Of a DNA stretch of 64,000 nt, positions 33,451 through 45,428 are shown piece after piece. Numbering within the stretch: the first letter of the stretch is position 1; the number at the start of each line of letters is the position of its first letter. A program made the position numbers and the translations under genes. The notes below the pieces were generated by a model. That model was given only the letters and a program-made list of their open reading frames with translations, was not told where the DNA came from and searched no databases. The stretch spans positions 434,001 through 498,000 of the forward strand of contig CP087217.1 of the NCBI GenBank assembly GCA_020912385.1, written 5' to 3'. The stretch is from Neofusicoccum parvum (lineage: Eukaryota; Ascomycota; Dothideomycetes; Botryosphaeriales; Botryosphaeriaceae).

Positions 33451-35016
33451 ACGCTTTTCGTTTGATTTCTTGTATATTGTTCAGACTGTGAGTTGGCTTG
33501 GTCCTGGTGGTACATCCGAGCGGTTGCTCACTCTCACAGATGATATGGACGGGGTCAAAGATGCTGTTACGGTCTCTTCCTTGAGCTTAATTGCTCAGGA
33601 GAAACGGATGATTGACATTTGTAAATAAAGTAAACTGGGTGGTTTTCGATACACGATATCTTGACGGGAAATGTTTATTCTCACAGCTTGCTCCTTCTCC
33701 GCTACGTTTGGCCCGTTTTCATAGTGACTGTCAGCACTTCCATAAACCTCGCCGTCGGCATCCTTATCCACGAGAGGGACCCTCTTCTCGCACTCGCGCA
33801 CACCACAAGTTGACAGACTGGTCACATAGGGCAGCATGAACACGGTAATCCTGGTCGTCCATGACCATCTCCAGACTTTTCGCAGCCGGTAGACTGACAT
33901 ATCTGATGCCCTTCCGAAACACTGTGGCGTGGAAAAAGCGTTGCTGTGAAATGACCGGACAGTGCTACGTGATATAGGTTTTTTTGAAGACGTTGCAAAA
34001 GCGCTGCTGAGGCTGCAATGATGTTCATGGGTGCAATAACACAAAAGCGGAGACCATGGTCATCCCCGAAGTACTGTTCGGCTTTCGTTTCCGAGTTAAC
34101 AACAGATATATCTGGTAGACACAGTATCCGAAAAGTAAACACGTTGGTAAGGCAATGACTTTGAGGCTCATCGAGGCTGTGAGAGTGCCGGTGCCGGACC
34201 CCTCTGTGAGGTGTCTGGTCTGAGGGATTGTGGCCTGAGAATGGCCACTCTGAACAACCATGTGGTTTTCCACTGAACTATCAACGGGGTGCTATTTGTT
34301 TAGAGATGGGCGCGGGAGAATAAAAGTATCAGGAACAGGAAGGGCAGAGCGAGAATAGCAAGATGCTGAAGTCTTTCTGCATCCACACATCCGGGTGAAG
34401 ATCTGACAGGGTTATATATGCTAGTGGAGAAGCGTTGCAAATGGATGCAGCAGGGGATGAGAAGAAGTGACTTTTGTGGTTTCATGATGTAAGAGCCTTG
34501 GTGTTGCTGGTTCGGGGTGTAAAGAAAGCAAAGACGAATGAATCCGAGTCGAACCTGAGCCTGAGGGGGTGTGTACCTTCAACAGAGGACCTGGAAGATC
34601 AATAGAGTGCTCATCGATGTTGAATAGTCTAGAACAATCAAACTTCACTCTCTTTAGCACAGTGAGCATTCAAATAGTTTGACGCTTGGCCTCCGAAAGG
34701 ATCAATTGGTACCGAAAGTCCCACGGACTCCACAAACTCCTTTTAGCTATTTAACCGCAGACAACCCACGCCGAAAACGCAATAAAAGACATCTAGGTAG
34801 ATTCGAAATCATCTGTCTAGAGATGTTGAACCTTTCCTCTTCCCCTATATTGCTTGATAGAGAAGTGTCCTTCACTGTCTTATGGGATGAGAAGGGAGTG
34901 ACTTAACCAATCCTAACCTTGTCCAACTCCAGACCAAACTCCAAAAGTGAGCCGTGACCTACCTTTCCCTATCATCAGCCTTGATCTTCCACGCATGTAC
35001 GTACCCATGATCCACC
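33451..35016. other. Intergenic region with possible unresolved minus-strand gene
   Basis: A TATA-like TATATAA on the minus strand near 34418, a minus-strand frame at 34025-34273 with one hydrophobic segment, and a minus-strand frame at 33595-34044 hint at a small multi-exon gene. I could not join them with credible splice sites. The rest, 34.5-35.0 kb, shows nothing. Confidence 0.3.
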
Positions 35017-37279
35017 TCAATCCTTCAAGTTCAACTCCTTGCTCCTCGGCAGCCTCGTCTCACCTTCGACATACGGCAATCCCGCCTCTTCACGGGCCAT
35101 GTCATTTATCCACTTCGAATCCGGCAACAGCTTCTTACCCTGGGCTAGGCTATCTGCCATGTACAGCCAAGCCAACGCATTACCCACGGTGCTGACCTCA
35201 TCGCTGACATGGCTGGCTGCGTAGTTCGACATCTCCTGGTGTAGCTCCCGGTTCGAGAAGAGTTCATAGAGGTGCTTTGCCACGGCCTTGTAGTCTGAAG
35301 GCTCGACCAAGAAGCCGGACTTCTTGTCCTCAACCTGCAAGGGGATGCCTCCGGCCTTGGTGGCGATGATCGGAATGCCCTTGTGGACAGCCTCAGAGAC
35401 CTTAACTTCGAAACCTTCGCGGGTAGAGAGCTGTAGAGCGACCTTGGCATTCGACATGAGAGCGTTAAGCTGTTGATCGCTTGGGCCGAGGCGCATGACA
35501 ACGATGTCGTCTGAGATATCGCTGTACTTCTCCTCAAGGAGTGAGAGAGTCTGGTCCAGGATCATTGACCCATCGGGATCATCGACTGCACCATGACCGG
35601 CGATTACAAGCTGTGGTGTTTTCTCACGTGGCAAGTCTCCCATGTACTTTCGGCGGAGCTCAGCATATGACGCAAGGACATCCGGAATTCCCTTCGCAGG
35701 GTCGAAGCGTGCAATTTGGACGATGTACTGGCGGTTCGGGAAGTCCAACCGGTTCACACGTTGTCGGAAAGCCTCGGTGCTGAGCTCATGGAAGTAGTAA
35801 TCCGTGACGAACTGGTTCATATCCTTGTTGAGGCCATCAAGCCAGTCCGTGGTAGCAGGCAAGTAACCAACCTTCTTAAAGTCAACGCAATTGGGCACGA
35901 ATTCCCTGACAGGATGGCTGATGAAGAGGTCTGCGTGTTTGACGTGGTTCCAGACCCAGTCCCAGACCTCCGAAGTAGGTGTTCCGGCCTTGTCCGCAAG
36001 ATCCGAGCGGACCTGGATATGGCTGCGGAAGATGACTGGGCGATCGGGGTCTGCCTTCTTGGAGATCTCGACCAAAGCAGGCATCTGGGGGTCATCCACG
36101 ATGATAACATCAGCTCCACCTTTGGAACGCGGCGCAAGAGGACCTCCAGATGGGAGCCAGAAGCGGTCTGCATTCCCCTGGCACCATTCGTCCAGAGTTT
36201 CCTTCATATCGTCTGTGAGGCGCTCATCTGGATGTGCAACTCCTTGGAGAATGTTGTGATTGGTTTTCGTGATACGGAAGACCTCAGGCTTTGGCTTCGG
36301 CACGTACCAACGAACATCAACTCCGACAAGGCGGAAGAAGCGGATGAGGGCGTGACGCATAAGCGCGACCCCGCCACCTTGGGGCGTGCTGTTGAAGAAA
36401 GCAATCTTCGTCTGGTTCTTCTTGATTGAGTCGACATATTTCATGGTGGCATCCCAGGTGCGTTGGCCAACGGTATCCGGATACTGTTCCAGACGAGTAA
36501 TCTGAGCGTGGCCTCTAGAGTCAACCTCGACAATGTTCTTGTAGCCAACTTGAACTCTCGGCTGAAGGTTAGGCCCAAAGAACATCAGTGACTTCCTGGC
36601 CATCGAATCGGCCTCCTCGTCGATGGTAACCTCAGCGATGGGTTCTCCATTGGGGTTCTCCAGTCCATGTTCGAAGACCATGGGCACAATGTCCAACTCC
36701 CACCAAAGGCGTGAAGGGAGTTCTGGACTTAGCTTAAGCAGGGTCTTGGTGATTCCGGCTCCGACAAACTTGTAGTGATGTTCCTTCTGGTACTCCAGGA
36801 CCTTTTCGATGAAGAAGTCGGCCAAGACCTTCTCTCTATCCTCGTCACCCAGAGGGAGCGCTGGAGTGTGAGAGCGGGATGCATAGGGCGAGGTGCTGGC
36901 ACTGGAGACGCCGCTGTCACGCTTGTTCTCACCAAGGACGATGACAGCGAAGTCAATGCTGTAGGTACCGTCGTGAGATGCAATGCCGACTTCGATCAGC
37001 CCTTTGTGGTCCTTCTTTGCGGCAAGGCCGAGATAGAGAGTCTGGACTGGTCAGCCATGAACGCGGCTCTGTGAGGCCGTTGTCACTGACATTAAGGGCC
37101 ACGCCAACGTCGCCCTTTTCCTGGGCCTTCTCGAGCCTCTTGAGGTGTTTTGTAGCGCCCTTGGCCTCGAAACCATGGCGGGTCTTAGTCTGTGCATGAG
37201 GCACAGTGCCGCCGGCCCATGTCGCGCGGCGGTTGTGCTGCCGGCCATAGGCGTCGGTGGGACGAAGTGTGTCAGACAT
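35017..37279 (-). CDS. ccg-9: Trehalose synthase, Ccg-9 type glycosyltransferase family 4
   Basis: Two exons on the minus strand: 37091-37279 and 35017-37041, joining to 737 residues. The 49-bp intron has a GTCAGT donor and a GGCTGAC branch site. The protein is a retaining GT-B fold glycosyltransferase: the C-terminal half carries VIAGHGAVDDPDG, the family-4 donor-site motif EGFEVKVSE (residues between 35410 and 35440), and GIPIIATKAGGIPLQV just after. The family includes the clock-controlled gene 9 product of Neurospora and trehalose phosphorylase/synthase-like enzymes of other fungi, which make trehalose for stress and spore survival. The N-terminal 63 residues are basic and hydrophilic, with no targeting signal, so it is cytosolic. 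A TTTATAAG box lies about 80 bases upstream of the start on the minus strand. It is divergent from RcoA. Confidence 0.9.
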
Positions 37280-39063
37280 TGAAGCGAGGGCGAATGTTCA
37301 CGTAACTTGAGTGAAGAGCTTGGGTGTGCAGTGCCGTGGGCAAGCGTGGGGCGGGACTTATAAAGGGCGACAGACACGTGTGAGCCAATTGCTGGTGAAG
37401 GCCGCCGCGAATAGATCGAGGGGAGCAGCAGCGCAGCTGGACCGGTGTGCGACGGATGCAAGGGTTTTGGGTCACCCCACGGGGCAGTGGCAGTGGCAGA
37501 GGCAGAGGTGAGCAGCGCGTGACGGGCAGACACGCGTTAGCAGAGGCCAGCGCAAGGCACAAAGTAAGAGCGCGGCATCGCTGTAGCAGAGTAATGCACC
37601 GAGTCGCCAGCAGCCACCCCGAGACGCGGAGTCACGATGACGTCTGCTGAGTGCCTGGGGAAGGGCCAGCGGGCATCGCGATCGCAGCCAGGATGCTAGC
37701 GGAATCTGCGGAACAAAGCCACGCGCGGTGGAGCCTGCGGTGCTCGGCACTCGTGCGAGCCTGGGGTCTTGGGAGGCGCGAAGGAAGCCACGAAGCTTCC
37801 ATGCTGTCAGGAGATCTCAGCCCGCCTCGAACCATGGTCCGTCGCCGTCGCCTGCACTGGAGCCTGAGCCTGTGTGGGCGGACAGCTGGCAGGGACCGGC
37901 CGCCGCCACCGCCGTTTGGAATACCAAGCTCCCCGACAGCCTGCGGATGCGAGGCTGCAGGCGCAGATGCTGTGCGGCACGCTTGCACGCTCGCCCGCGC
38001 GCCCACTCGCAGGCTCGCACATCCACATCGGCAGGCAGCCGCGGCGGGGTGCGGCGCTACTGGGGCGAGACATGCAGAGGGTGGCGCTGGGCCGCTGCGG
38101 CGGGAGCCAGTGTCTCAGGCAGGCAGGGTGGGCACCCGGCGAGGCTGCGTGTGGGTGTGCGTGTTTGTGCGCGGAGCGGAGGTTTGATGTTTCGCAGCAA
38201 AGGGAACAGAGGGCGTGCCTGCCCAACAGCAGCCCGCGCGAGCCACACCCACCGGCCCCGCGGCAATCGCCAGCCAAACCAGGCTCGCATCGGCGCAGTG
38301 CTGCTGCGAGCGGGCGCGCGGACGCCAGCCGGTCGGGACGCAGCCAGGCCGCAGCCAGGCCGCAGTCGCCTCGCCGCCCGCCGCCCCAGCGCTGAGATGC
38401 AGGCGCCGCGCCGCGGACGGGCGCGCTGGGCCGGGGCGGAGCGGGACTCGGCGAGGGCTCTGGACGGAACTGGCGGCCGGCCAGCCTGCGCTTGGCGCTG
38501 CCACGCTCTGCGGATGCACGCCAGAGTAGCCTGCGGGAGCTAGCCGTAAGCGAGCATGGCGCGTAACGGGCCTGGGTTTTTACGGGCATCAGGACCCGCT
38601 GCTAGGCCCAGCTGCACGACCCGCTGCGAGTGTCCGGGCGGCGGGCGCTACTTCTCCCGCCTCCAGCCTCTGCGCTTTGCTGGCCAGCGTGTGTCGTCTC
38701 CTCTCCTGCCATCCACCCACGCATCCAGCGACGCCCACCCCCAGCATCTCTGCCATCGCCCCCCCCCCATCGACTGTCCATCCCGCCCGCTCTCCCCTCC
38801 AGGCCCAGCCCTGCGCGAGTCGCCGACCGCCTCACGACGAGCCCCAAGCTCGCAGAGGTCAGCCCTGCCGCGCGACTGTGCTGAAATCTCCGCCCGACGC
38901 CAAAGCGCACCACCACGCGCAGCCGCATAGCCGCCCGCACGTCGCGCCCGCGTCATTGACCTTGCGCCCGTCTCTCCGCCTGCAACATCGCCCCAGACGC
39001 CTGGCCGACCGAGTCGCATAGCTGCCTAAAGCAGAGGCGCGTCCCGCCAACCCCACGCCCATC
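37280..39063. promoter_or_regulatory. Divergent promoter between trehalose synthase and RcoA
   Basis: 1.8 kb of GC-rich DNA between two divergent start codons. It contains short degenerate repeats of the type GCAGCCAGGCC near 38337-38365 and a C tract near 38758. The right end (38.66-39.06 kb) is CT- and C-rich, as in long fungal leaders. Frames in it have no recognisable domain. Confidence 0.5.
37357..37366 (-). promoter_or_regulatory. TATA box of the trehalose synthase gene
   Basis: On the minus strand the sequence reads CCTTTATAAG, about 80 bases before the start codon at 37279. Assigned by motif and distance. Confidence 0.5.
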
Positions 39064-41486
39064 ATGTATAACGCCCACCGCGGCATGGTGCCCGGCGCGC
39101 CGAGCAACCGCCTGCAGGAGCTGCTTGACCAGATCCGCCAGGAATTCGAGCAGGAGGCTGGCCGCGCCGGCGAGATGGAGCGCCAACGTGAGTTTGCTAG
39201 AGCTCCCTTTTGTTGCTGCACATGCATTTGCCTTTTGCCTGGTCGCCGACGCGTCTTTGCGCCTGTGGGCAGTTGTGCTGTTTGGCCTTGCCGCGCCACA
39301 TCTGTCCTCTGCTTAAAGACACGCCATGCTCCACCAGTTCTCCCTTATCGACGCGTTGCAACTCGTCTGCGCCGCCGAAATGGGCCACAGCCATGACACC
39401 CACCCGTTTTGGACGGATGCTAATTTCGCTCGCAAAGTCGCCGCTCAGCTGCAGGAGATGGATCTCGTGCGCACCAAGATTTACCAATTGGAGCAGTCGC
39501 AAATCGCCATGAAGACGAAGTACGTCGTGGCATGATCTCCTGGAGCCGGTCTTATCTAACCCTGTGTCCCAGGTACGAGGAGGAGCTCTCGCGTCTGCAG
39601 CGACAGATTGACGCTGCCGGGGGACCCTCTCACTCCTCTCACGTCAGCGGCTCTCAGCATGGCGGCCCCTCTCAGCCTCCGCCTGCGATCGGCCACGGTC
39701 AAGGCACTTTGTTCGGCGGCATAATGGCAGGAGCAGGAGGACAGGGAGGGCCCGGCCTGGCCCCTCCTCCGCAGGAGTCGCAACAGCCCCAAGGCCTTCC
39801 TCACGGCGCGCCCCAAGGTCCCCCAGGCCTCAATCCTCCTCCGGGTCCGCCGCAGCATCCGTTCGGTGGGTACCAACCTGGTCCTGGTGGCGTCAACGGT
39901 AGGCAGATCCCTCCGAATCCATACGCGGATAGCCGTGAGAACCCCGTTCGATTTACATCTTTCGGTCTTTCAAACGGCTGGCAATTGCCTCGCGTCGGAT
40001 GCGCGAGCTCCTGTTTCCCAGACGTTCTGCGCCCACTTTCAGGTACTTGAGTACTGACGCAACAATCTAGGCTACGGCCCGCAGGCGCCGCAACCCACTG
40101 CCTCGCCTGGCCCCGGAAAGCCCAGGCCTGCTCGTGGACCTCCCGGGCCCCCTACTCCCCAACAGAACTCCGCCGCTCCTTACCCCGGATCTCCCCAGGT
40201 CCCGCGCCCCACTCCTCCTCCTGGCCAGCTGCATGAGCCGCCGAACGCTCTTGCCGCATCGACCCCTAACGTTGGGAACACTCTCGCTGAACTCGACCCC
40301 GAGCATGTTGATGAGCGGTTTAAGAGGGAAGGCCAGGACTGGTTCGCCATCTTCAACCCTCGCGTCCGTCGTGTTCTGGACGTCAACCTGGTCCACACTC
40401 TGCCTCACCAGAGTGTTGTTTGCTGCGTTCGCTTCAGCGCTGATGGCCGTTATGTTGCCACTGGTTGCAACCGCTCTGCTCAGATTTTCGATGTTCAGAC
40501 CGGCCAGCTGCGCGCCCACCTTCAGGACTCTTCCCTGGGAGAGGACGGCGATCTTTACATTCGCAGCGTTTGCTTCAGCCCCGATGGCAAATACCTTGCT
40601 ACGGGTGCTGAGGACAAGATCATCAGGGTATGTCAGGAGCTTGTTTTTAGGGGTTCGACAGCTGACAGGATCTAGGTGTGGGATATTGAGACCCGTTCAA
40701 TCAGGCACCAGTTCTCCGGTCACGACCAGGATATCTATTCGCTGGATTTCGCCCGCAACGGCCGTCTTATCGCTTCTGGCAGTGGCGACCGTACCGTTCG
40801 CCTCTGGGATATCAGCACCAACCAGCAGGTGCTGCAACTGTCCATTGAAGACGGTGTTACGACTGTCGCTATTTCTCCCGACAACCGCTTTGTTGCCGCC
40901 GGCTCACTCGATAAGAGCGTTCGCGTTTGGGACACGAGCAGCGGTTACCTTGTTGAGCGTCTGGAGGGCGATGTTGGCCACAAGGACAGCGTCTACTCGG
41001 TCGCTTTCGCGCCGAACGGCAAGGATCTTGTCAGTGGTTCGCTGGATAAGACAATCAAGATGTGGGAGCTCTCGACGCCGCCGCGCAACATTCCGGGTTC
41101 GGGACCTAAGGGTGGCAAGTGCATCAAGACTTTCGAGGGCCACAAGGTAAACTTCACTGATCTCACCCGAACCGGAAAATAGATTAACATGTGATCGTAG
41201 GACTTCGTTCTGAGTGTTGCCCTGACTCCCGATGGCGCGTGGGTGCTTTCAGGATCCAAGGACCGGGGTGTGCAGTTCTGGGACCCGGTCACTGGTGTCG
41301 CCCAGCTTATGCTTCAAGGCCACAAGAACTCCGGTATGTTGCCCCGAAAATCCACCCTGCCACTAGCGCGAGACACTCACAATCCCACCAACAGTCATCT
41401 CCGTTGCCCCCAGCCCCATGGGCAACCTGTTCGCTACGGGCAGTGGCGACATGCGCGCAAGAATCTGGAGGTACGTAAGAGTCTGA
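39064..41486 (+). CDS. rcoA: RcoA/Tup1-type transcriptional corepressor with WD40 propeller
   Basis: Seven exons: 39064-39187, 39438-39519, 39573-39934, 40071-40627, 40676-41146, 41201-41333 and 41395-41486, joining to 606 residues. The third exon could instead end at 39898, dropping 12 residues in the same phase. Residues 1-80 form the Tup1 tetramerisation helix ([36 protein letters not shown]) that binds Ssn6. A Pro-, Gly- and Gln-rich linker follows, then [23 protein letters not shown], and a C-terminal seven-bladed WD40 propeller whose blades end in WD or FWD (for example VWDIETR, LWDIST, VWDTSSG, FWDPVTG). The protein ends at IWRYVRV. A GTACGT inside the last codons could be one more donor. 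Tup1 proteins are recruited by DNA-binding factors to repress glucose, conidiation and mating genes. Intron 1 is unusually long at 250 bp. Confidence 0.94.
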
Positions 41487-43243
41487 TTGTTATCGCTCGG
41501 GTGTGCCGAGTGAGTGGCGTCTCGCCTTCAACCCCACCACTACGTGGAAATTCCGCGGAGGCGTGCTTGGTTTTTGTCACACCATAAACGCTATCTTGAT
41601 TGCATCGCACTTTATCAATGCCCTGCGAGCACACAATGGGGTCTTTGGATGTGTTGCGGTGGCTTGCTTTAGTCTAGCCGCTAGACGATCTTCACGCATA
41701 ACATCCCTCCGTCACATCGCGTCAGCAAGCCATTGGGGTTTGTGCCGCTGCGCCTCACCTCGCACAAGGTCATGCGCGACGCCCCGCCCCGCGCGCATCG
41801 CACAGCCATCCCCTTCTCGCAAATAATTCCCGATGCATGCACTGCTTTTACCCAGTGCGACATCCAAGCTAACGGGCCCTCCTCCAGTTACGACACATAC
41901 CGCGGACCGCAGTAAGCGGCCAAAGCCACTATCACAAGAGAAAAGTCTTGTCTCCCGTCAGAGATACCTACCCACCCCCGTGTGCTTGGACCGTGAAGCA
42001 GAATCAAGACCGGTCCCCACGGCGCGTCCCGTGGCTTGCGGCTGACGACAAGAGGCCAAGAAAAAGGAGGGCTGGGGTAACACCAACCGAGACCCGAATT
42101 TTCTCATGCCCTCTTGAGGTAACGCAAGACACTCTACCGGGAGGGTGTGGAGCTCGCGTGGCCGCTGTAACTTTCTTCTCCTTGCTCTTGTCCTATTTTT
42201 TTCCCCAGGTCTCTAGGGTTGCTTGTTTCCTCCGAGATGTGGGGGAATGATGTGTGCTTTTCTCCATTTTCAAACAAACCAAGAACCGAATTGTCTTTTT
42301 CCCGTTTGGTTTGGACAAGGTATTTTTTTTCTTTTCGCGAGAAATGGGAGAAAGGAAGGGGGATGACGGTGCTCGGCGATGCGCGTGTGTGGGCGGAAAA
42401 AAGGAAGGAATTCTCTTCTCTCTTGCAAGTCAAATGGGCGGAAAGCACAATTCTAAATCATGTAGTGTGTTTTTTTTTTGTAGCGGTGAAAGATGGGGTG
42501 CTTGAGGCGTCATCACTGTGCGTAGGTAAACTCGTTGGTCGCTGCCGTCCTTAATTATTCAAGTTCTTTTTTTTCTCTCCCGTTCTTGTTAGTCATCCTG
42601 CTCTGTTCACCCTCGATGTCGATGCTGCGTGAAGAAGCCGTCTGTCTTCTGTCTGGTGTCGTGATGGCAGCGGCCAAGCAGTGGGGAAACCAGAGCAGAG
42701 GAAGCTCTGGATGGTGATTGCTGGTTTCTCATCACAGCGCGGGTAGCAACGTGCTTGGATGGCAATGCAGGACGCGATGAATGGCGATTCGCGCCTTAGG
42801 AGTGGGGAAGCATGTAATGGTATGTGGTTGTTTGTGTTTTTAATTATTCCTGTATTTCTCGTGCTGCTTGCGTTGAGTGGCCGATGTTAGTTGGTTTATG
42901 CCAATACAATCTTCCTCTCATTGCCTTTTGCATGGGCGCTTTTGAGTTGGGCATGAAGCACGGGGGACTAGATAGCTTTCGTTCTATTCGTAATAACTGG
43001 TTGATTTGCATTTGGCTGATGCATTGACTGGAAACGTGAAATGCACAGAGTGAACATTGAAAATTTGAAAACAGAAGGAAAGCAACTCTCCGAACAGTCG
43101 CGTTGAATAGTTGAGAATAAAAAAGCGAAAATTGAATATATGTTGAATGATCCATCATCCGTGCTCTGAACGCCAACCCCATCTGAACCACGCTCTAACT
43201 TCTCCAAATGTCCCACATAGCCGCGATAATTCTCTTCCTCACT
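41487..43243. other. Intergenic region, no gene seen
   Basis: 42.2-42.6 kb is T-rich with several runs of 8-10 T on the plus strand, probably the RcoA 3' flank. No domain-bearing frame was seen. Confidence 0.5.
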
Positions 43244-43800
43244 TTACTCATCGCTCCTTTGTTCATGCTGACTCCGCCTCCTCTCCGTCCGTTCTATGGC
43301 GTTGTTGCCACTCACACCCATTCCTTCTTCTCCTTCCCCTCCTACGCTCATCTCTGCTCCTCCTACACCTTCGCCTGCCCTCCTCATCCGGCCCGAGGGA
43401 GATGCCGTGGAATTCTCATGCGCGGGATGCATCGCCCCAGCTTCCGCGTCTTCGTTGGCATCCTGCTGGAAAGGTTGCTGAGAGCTGTGTGGAATGATGC
43501 CATTCGGCAAGTCTGTGATGTCTACGATTTCCTGCGTGAACGGTGAGAGGGGGTAAACGAGGTTTAGAGCGGCGATGCTGACGGGCGGGGATGGACGAAG
43601 CCTTGACGTACGATCACTCTTGAAAAGGTTGTTTCTGAGACTGGTCTAGGAGCTTGAGGCTGCTGAACTGCTGGTGCAGGTCCGCTGTCTGGAGATGATC
43701 TGGTATCTGAGGTTGGTTGGGTTGCTGGGGGATGAAGATGATAGCGACGTTGTTGTGAAGGGTGGTTGTTGCCTGCAGGGTCGTCCTGGTGGCCTACCAT
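43244..43800 (-). CDS. Predicted two-exon hydrophilic protein, unknown function
   Basis: Minus-strand exons 43612-43800 and 43244-43531 join in phase 0 to 158 residues. The 80-bp intron has a strong GTACGT donor and a TTCACGCAG acceptor after a pyrimidine tract. The N-terminal half is rich in Gln, Pro, His and Ser; the join creates IEIVDITDLPNG, an isolated hydrophobic-acidic stretch that resembles a SUMO-interacting motif. The C-terminal half is Glu-, Gly- and Ser-rich, ending in a run of Arg, Gln and Glu. There is no TM segment, signal peptide or known domain. The evidence is the clean splice join and the hydrophilic composition; homology is not known to me, so it may also be a chance pairing of frames. 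Confidence 0.4.
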
Positions 43801-44169
43801 AGTGGTAAGATGGTGCCGATTGTTCAAAGTATTACATGGGAGCGGGGAGTGTAGTCAATAAATGGATGTGGCGTTTGCCGACAAGGTGGCATCAGACAGC
43901 AAGAGAAGCAGATGGCTGAAGTGGTAGGCAGCCACATGGACGGTGGCGAAAGTTAAAACGGCATGGAAACAGAGAAAGGCTGGTCTGCAAGAAATCTTTG
44001 GAAGAAATTTATTTCTATTTCAACCCCCGGTCAATGCTCCGTGGTGCGTGGAGCATGAAAGAAAATACCAGAATAATCCAGAACGCCATTGGACCCGTGT
44101 CAAACTCCGGTGCAAATGCTTGTTCGCCGTCGATGGTGGGTATCGTGTGCCGCATCCTCTCTCCAAAAG
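43801..44169. other. Short intergenic spacer
   Basis: 369 bp between the predicted 158-aa gene's start and the DUF2423 gene's stop, both on the minus strand. Nothing further was recognised. Confidence 0.5.
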
Positions 44170-44817
44170 CTACCGCTTGCCACCCTTCTTCCCGCCGGCA
44201 GCAGGTTTCCGTGCGCCGGTTCGGAAGTTCTTGAAAGTTATGGTGCTCGTGTTCTTGCCGCGCCTCTTCTTCTGAACGCGACCGGTCTTCTTTTTTAGGC
44301 TCGTCATGGAAGGCTTCTCGCCGTCGACTTCCATAGCTGAGTAGAGAAGCGTTAGCAGTGGTGTTCAAGTTTGTCAAAAGTGCAAACCCAGATCGCCCTG
44401 CGTGGTGAAGCCCATGATGTCTCCCGACAGCCCTAGCAGGTGGTAGAATGTCTCTTCCTCTGCAGTGGCTAGCTTGTTGTTGTCTTTGCTGCTGTCTAGG
44501 AGAGAGGGCGGGACAGGCCAAGAGAAGCACTTCGACGAACCTTCTGCCTGGTCGGCCGGGGCCTTGTCTTGCGCGACGCTGTCGTTGGACTCTGCATGCG
44601 CGTCAGTGTCCGTCGGTGCAGAGAGAGCGTGCAGCAGTAGGCGCTCACCATCCTTCTCGACCTCCATCTCGGTCTTCGCGGGGCGCGGCTGCTGGGCGAG
44701 CTCGAGGAGCTTTTGCGACAGGCGCTCGGTGCGGGCGGTTTCGACGGGGCCGAAGACGCGGGCCTTCAGGGCCTGGTTGTTCGTCTTGCGAGCGGTGGAA
44801 CGCGCGCCCTTGGCCAT
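44170..44817 (-). CDS. DUF2423 small basic protein, likely ribosome biogenesis
   Basis: Three minus-strand exons: 44649-44817, 44541-44591 and 44170-44336, joining to 128 residues. The N terminus (MAKGARSTARKTNNQALKAR, then VFGPVETARTERLSQKLLEL) is the DUF2423 signature seen in yeast YBL028C. The C terminus is the matching basic tail: TGRVQKKRRGK, then STITFKNFR, ending KKGGKR. This family is small, nucleolar and linked to pre-ribosomal particles. The middle is acidic. Intron 1 is 57 nt (GTGAGC donor), a multiple of three with no stop, so retention would add 19 residues and keep the frame. Intron 2 is 204 nt with a GTTCGT donor. It shares a divergent 0.6-kb promoter with the SUMO ligase gene. 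Confidence 0.82.
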
Positions 44818-45428
44818 TGTGGATAGCGTGTGTTGACGGGAGCCGGTAGGGTGGGCGACGAGTGGTGTGCGGTGGAGTTGTGTCGTGGAGGACGTGAGGG
44901 CGGGAGTGCGTCGGGCGCTGGGAATTTTTGGGTGGCGGCGGGATCCCGGCGGACCCAGCTGGGCGGTGAGCTCGACCTGACGGCGGCCAGATTTTACATC
45001 AGCCTTGGCGCGCCAGGCCTGCGGCGCCCGCGCTGCGCTCCGACTCGCCGACCGCCGCCACCAGGCCCCAAGTGAAGCTGCATCTTTGGCAGCGTGCATG
45101 CGCGCAGTGCACGGCGTAGTAGACTCGGCTAGCGGCGTGAATTGCTGCTGCAGAGCCGTTGGGGGCGCGAATCGGGAGGAAGGCGCGCGCACGGCGACCG
45201 GCCTGGAGCAGTGACCGAACGGGCAACTACGACGTCTGCCCTTCAACACCACAAGCGCGCTGAAGCATGCCCCGTCCTCTCCTCCTCCACCGGCGCCCGC
45301 GCAACCCCTCGTCTATGCCTCTGCCACCATAGTACCCCCAACGCCCTTCTGCCCGTCGCTCCGAGCTGCCCTCGCCCTTCTGCCGTCCTTGCCTTGCTCG
45401 TGCGTTGCCCGCGCCGCGCCGCGACGCC
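44818..45428. promoter_or_regulatory. Divergent promoter of the DUF2423 and SUMO ligase genes
   Basis: 611 bp between opposed start codons. The left half is GC-rich; the right half is C- and T-rich, as expected for the SUMO ligase leader. No TATA box was seen. Confidence 0.55.

Noticed and set aside
35716..36429. 237-codon plus-strand frame
   Set aside because: Lies entirely antisense to the trehalose synthase gene, which has clear family motifs in the opposite frame.
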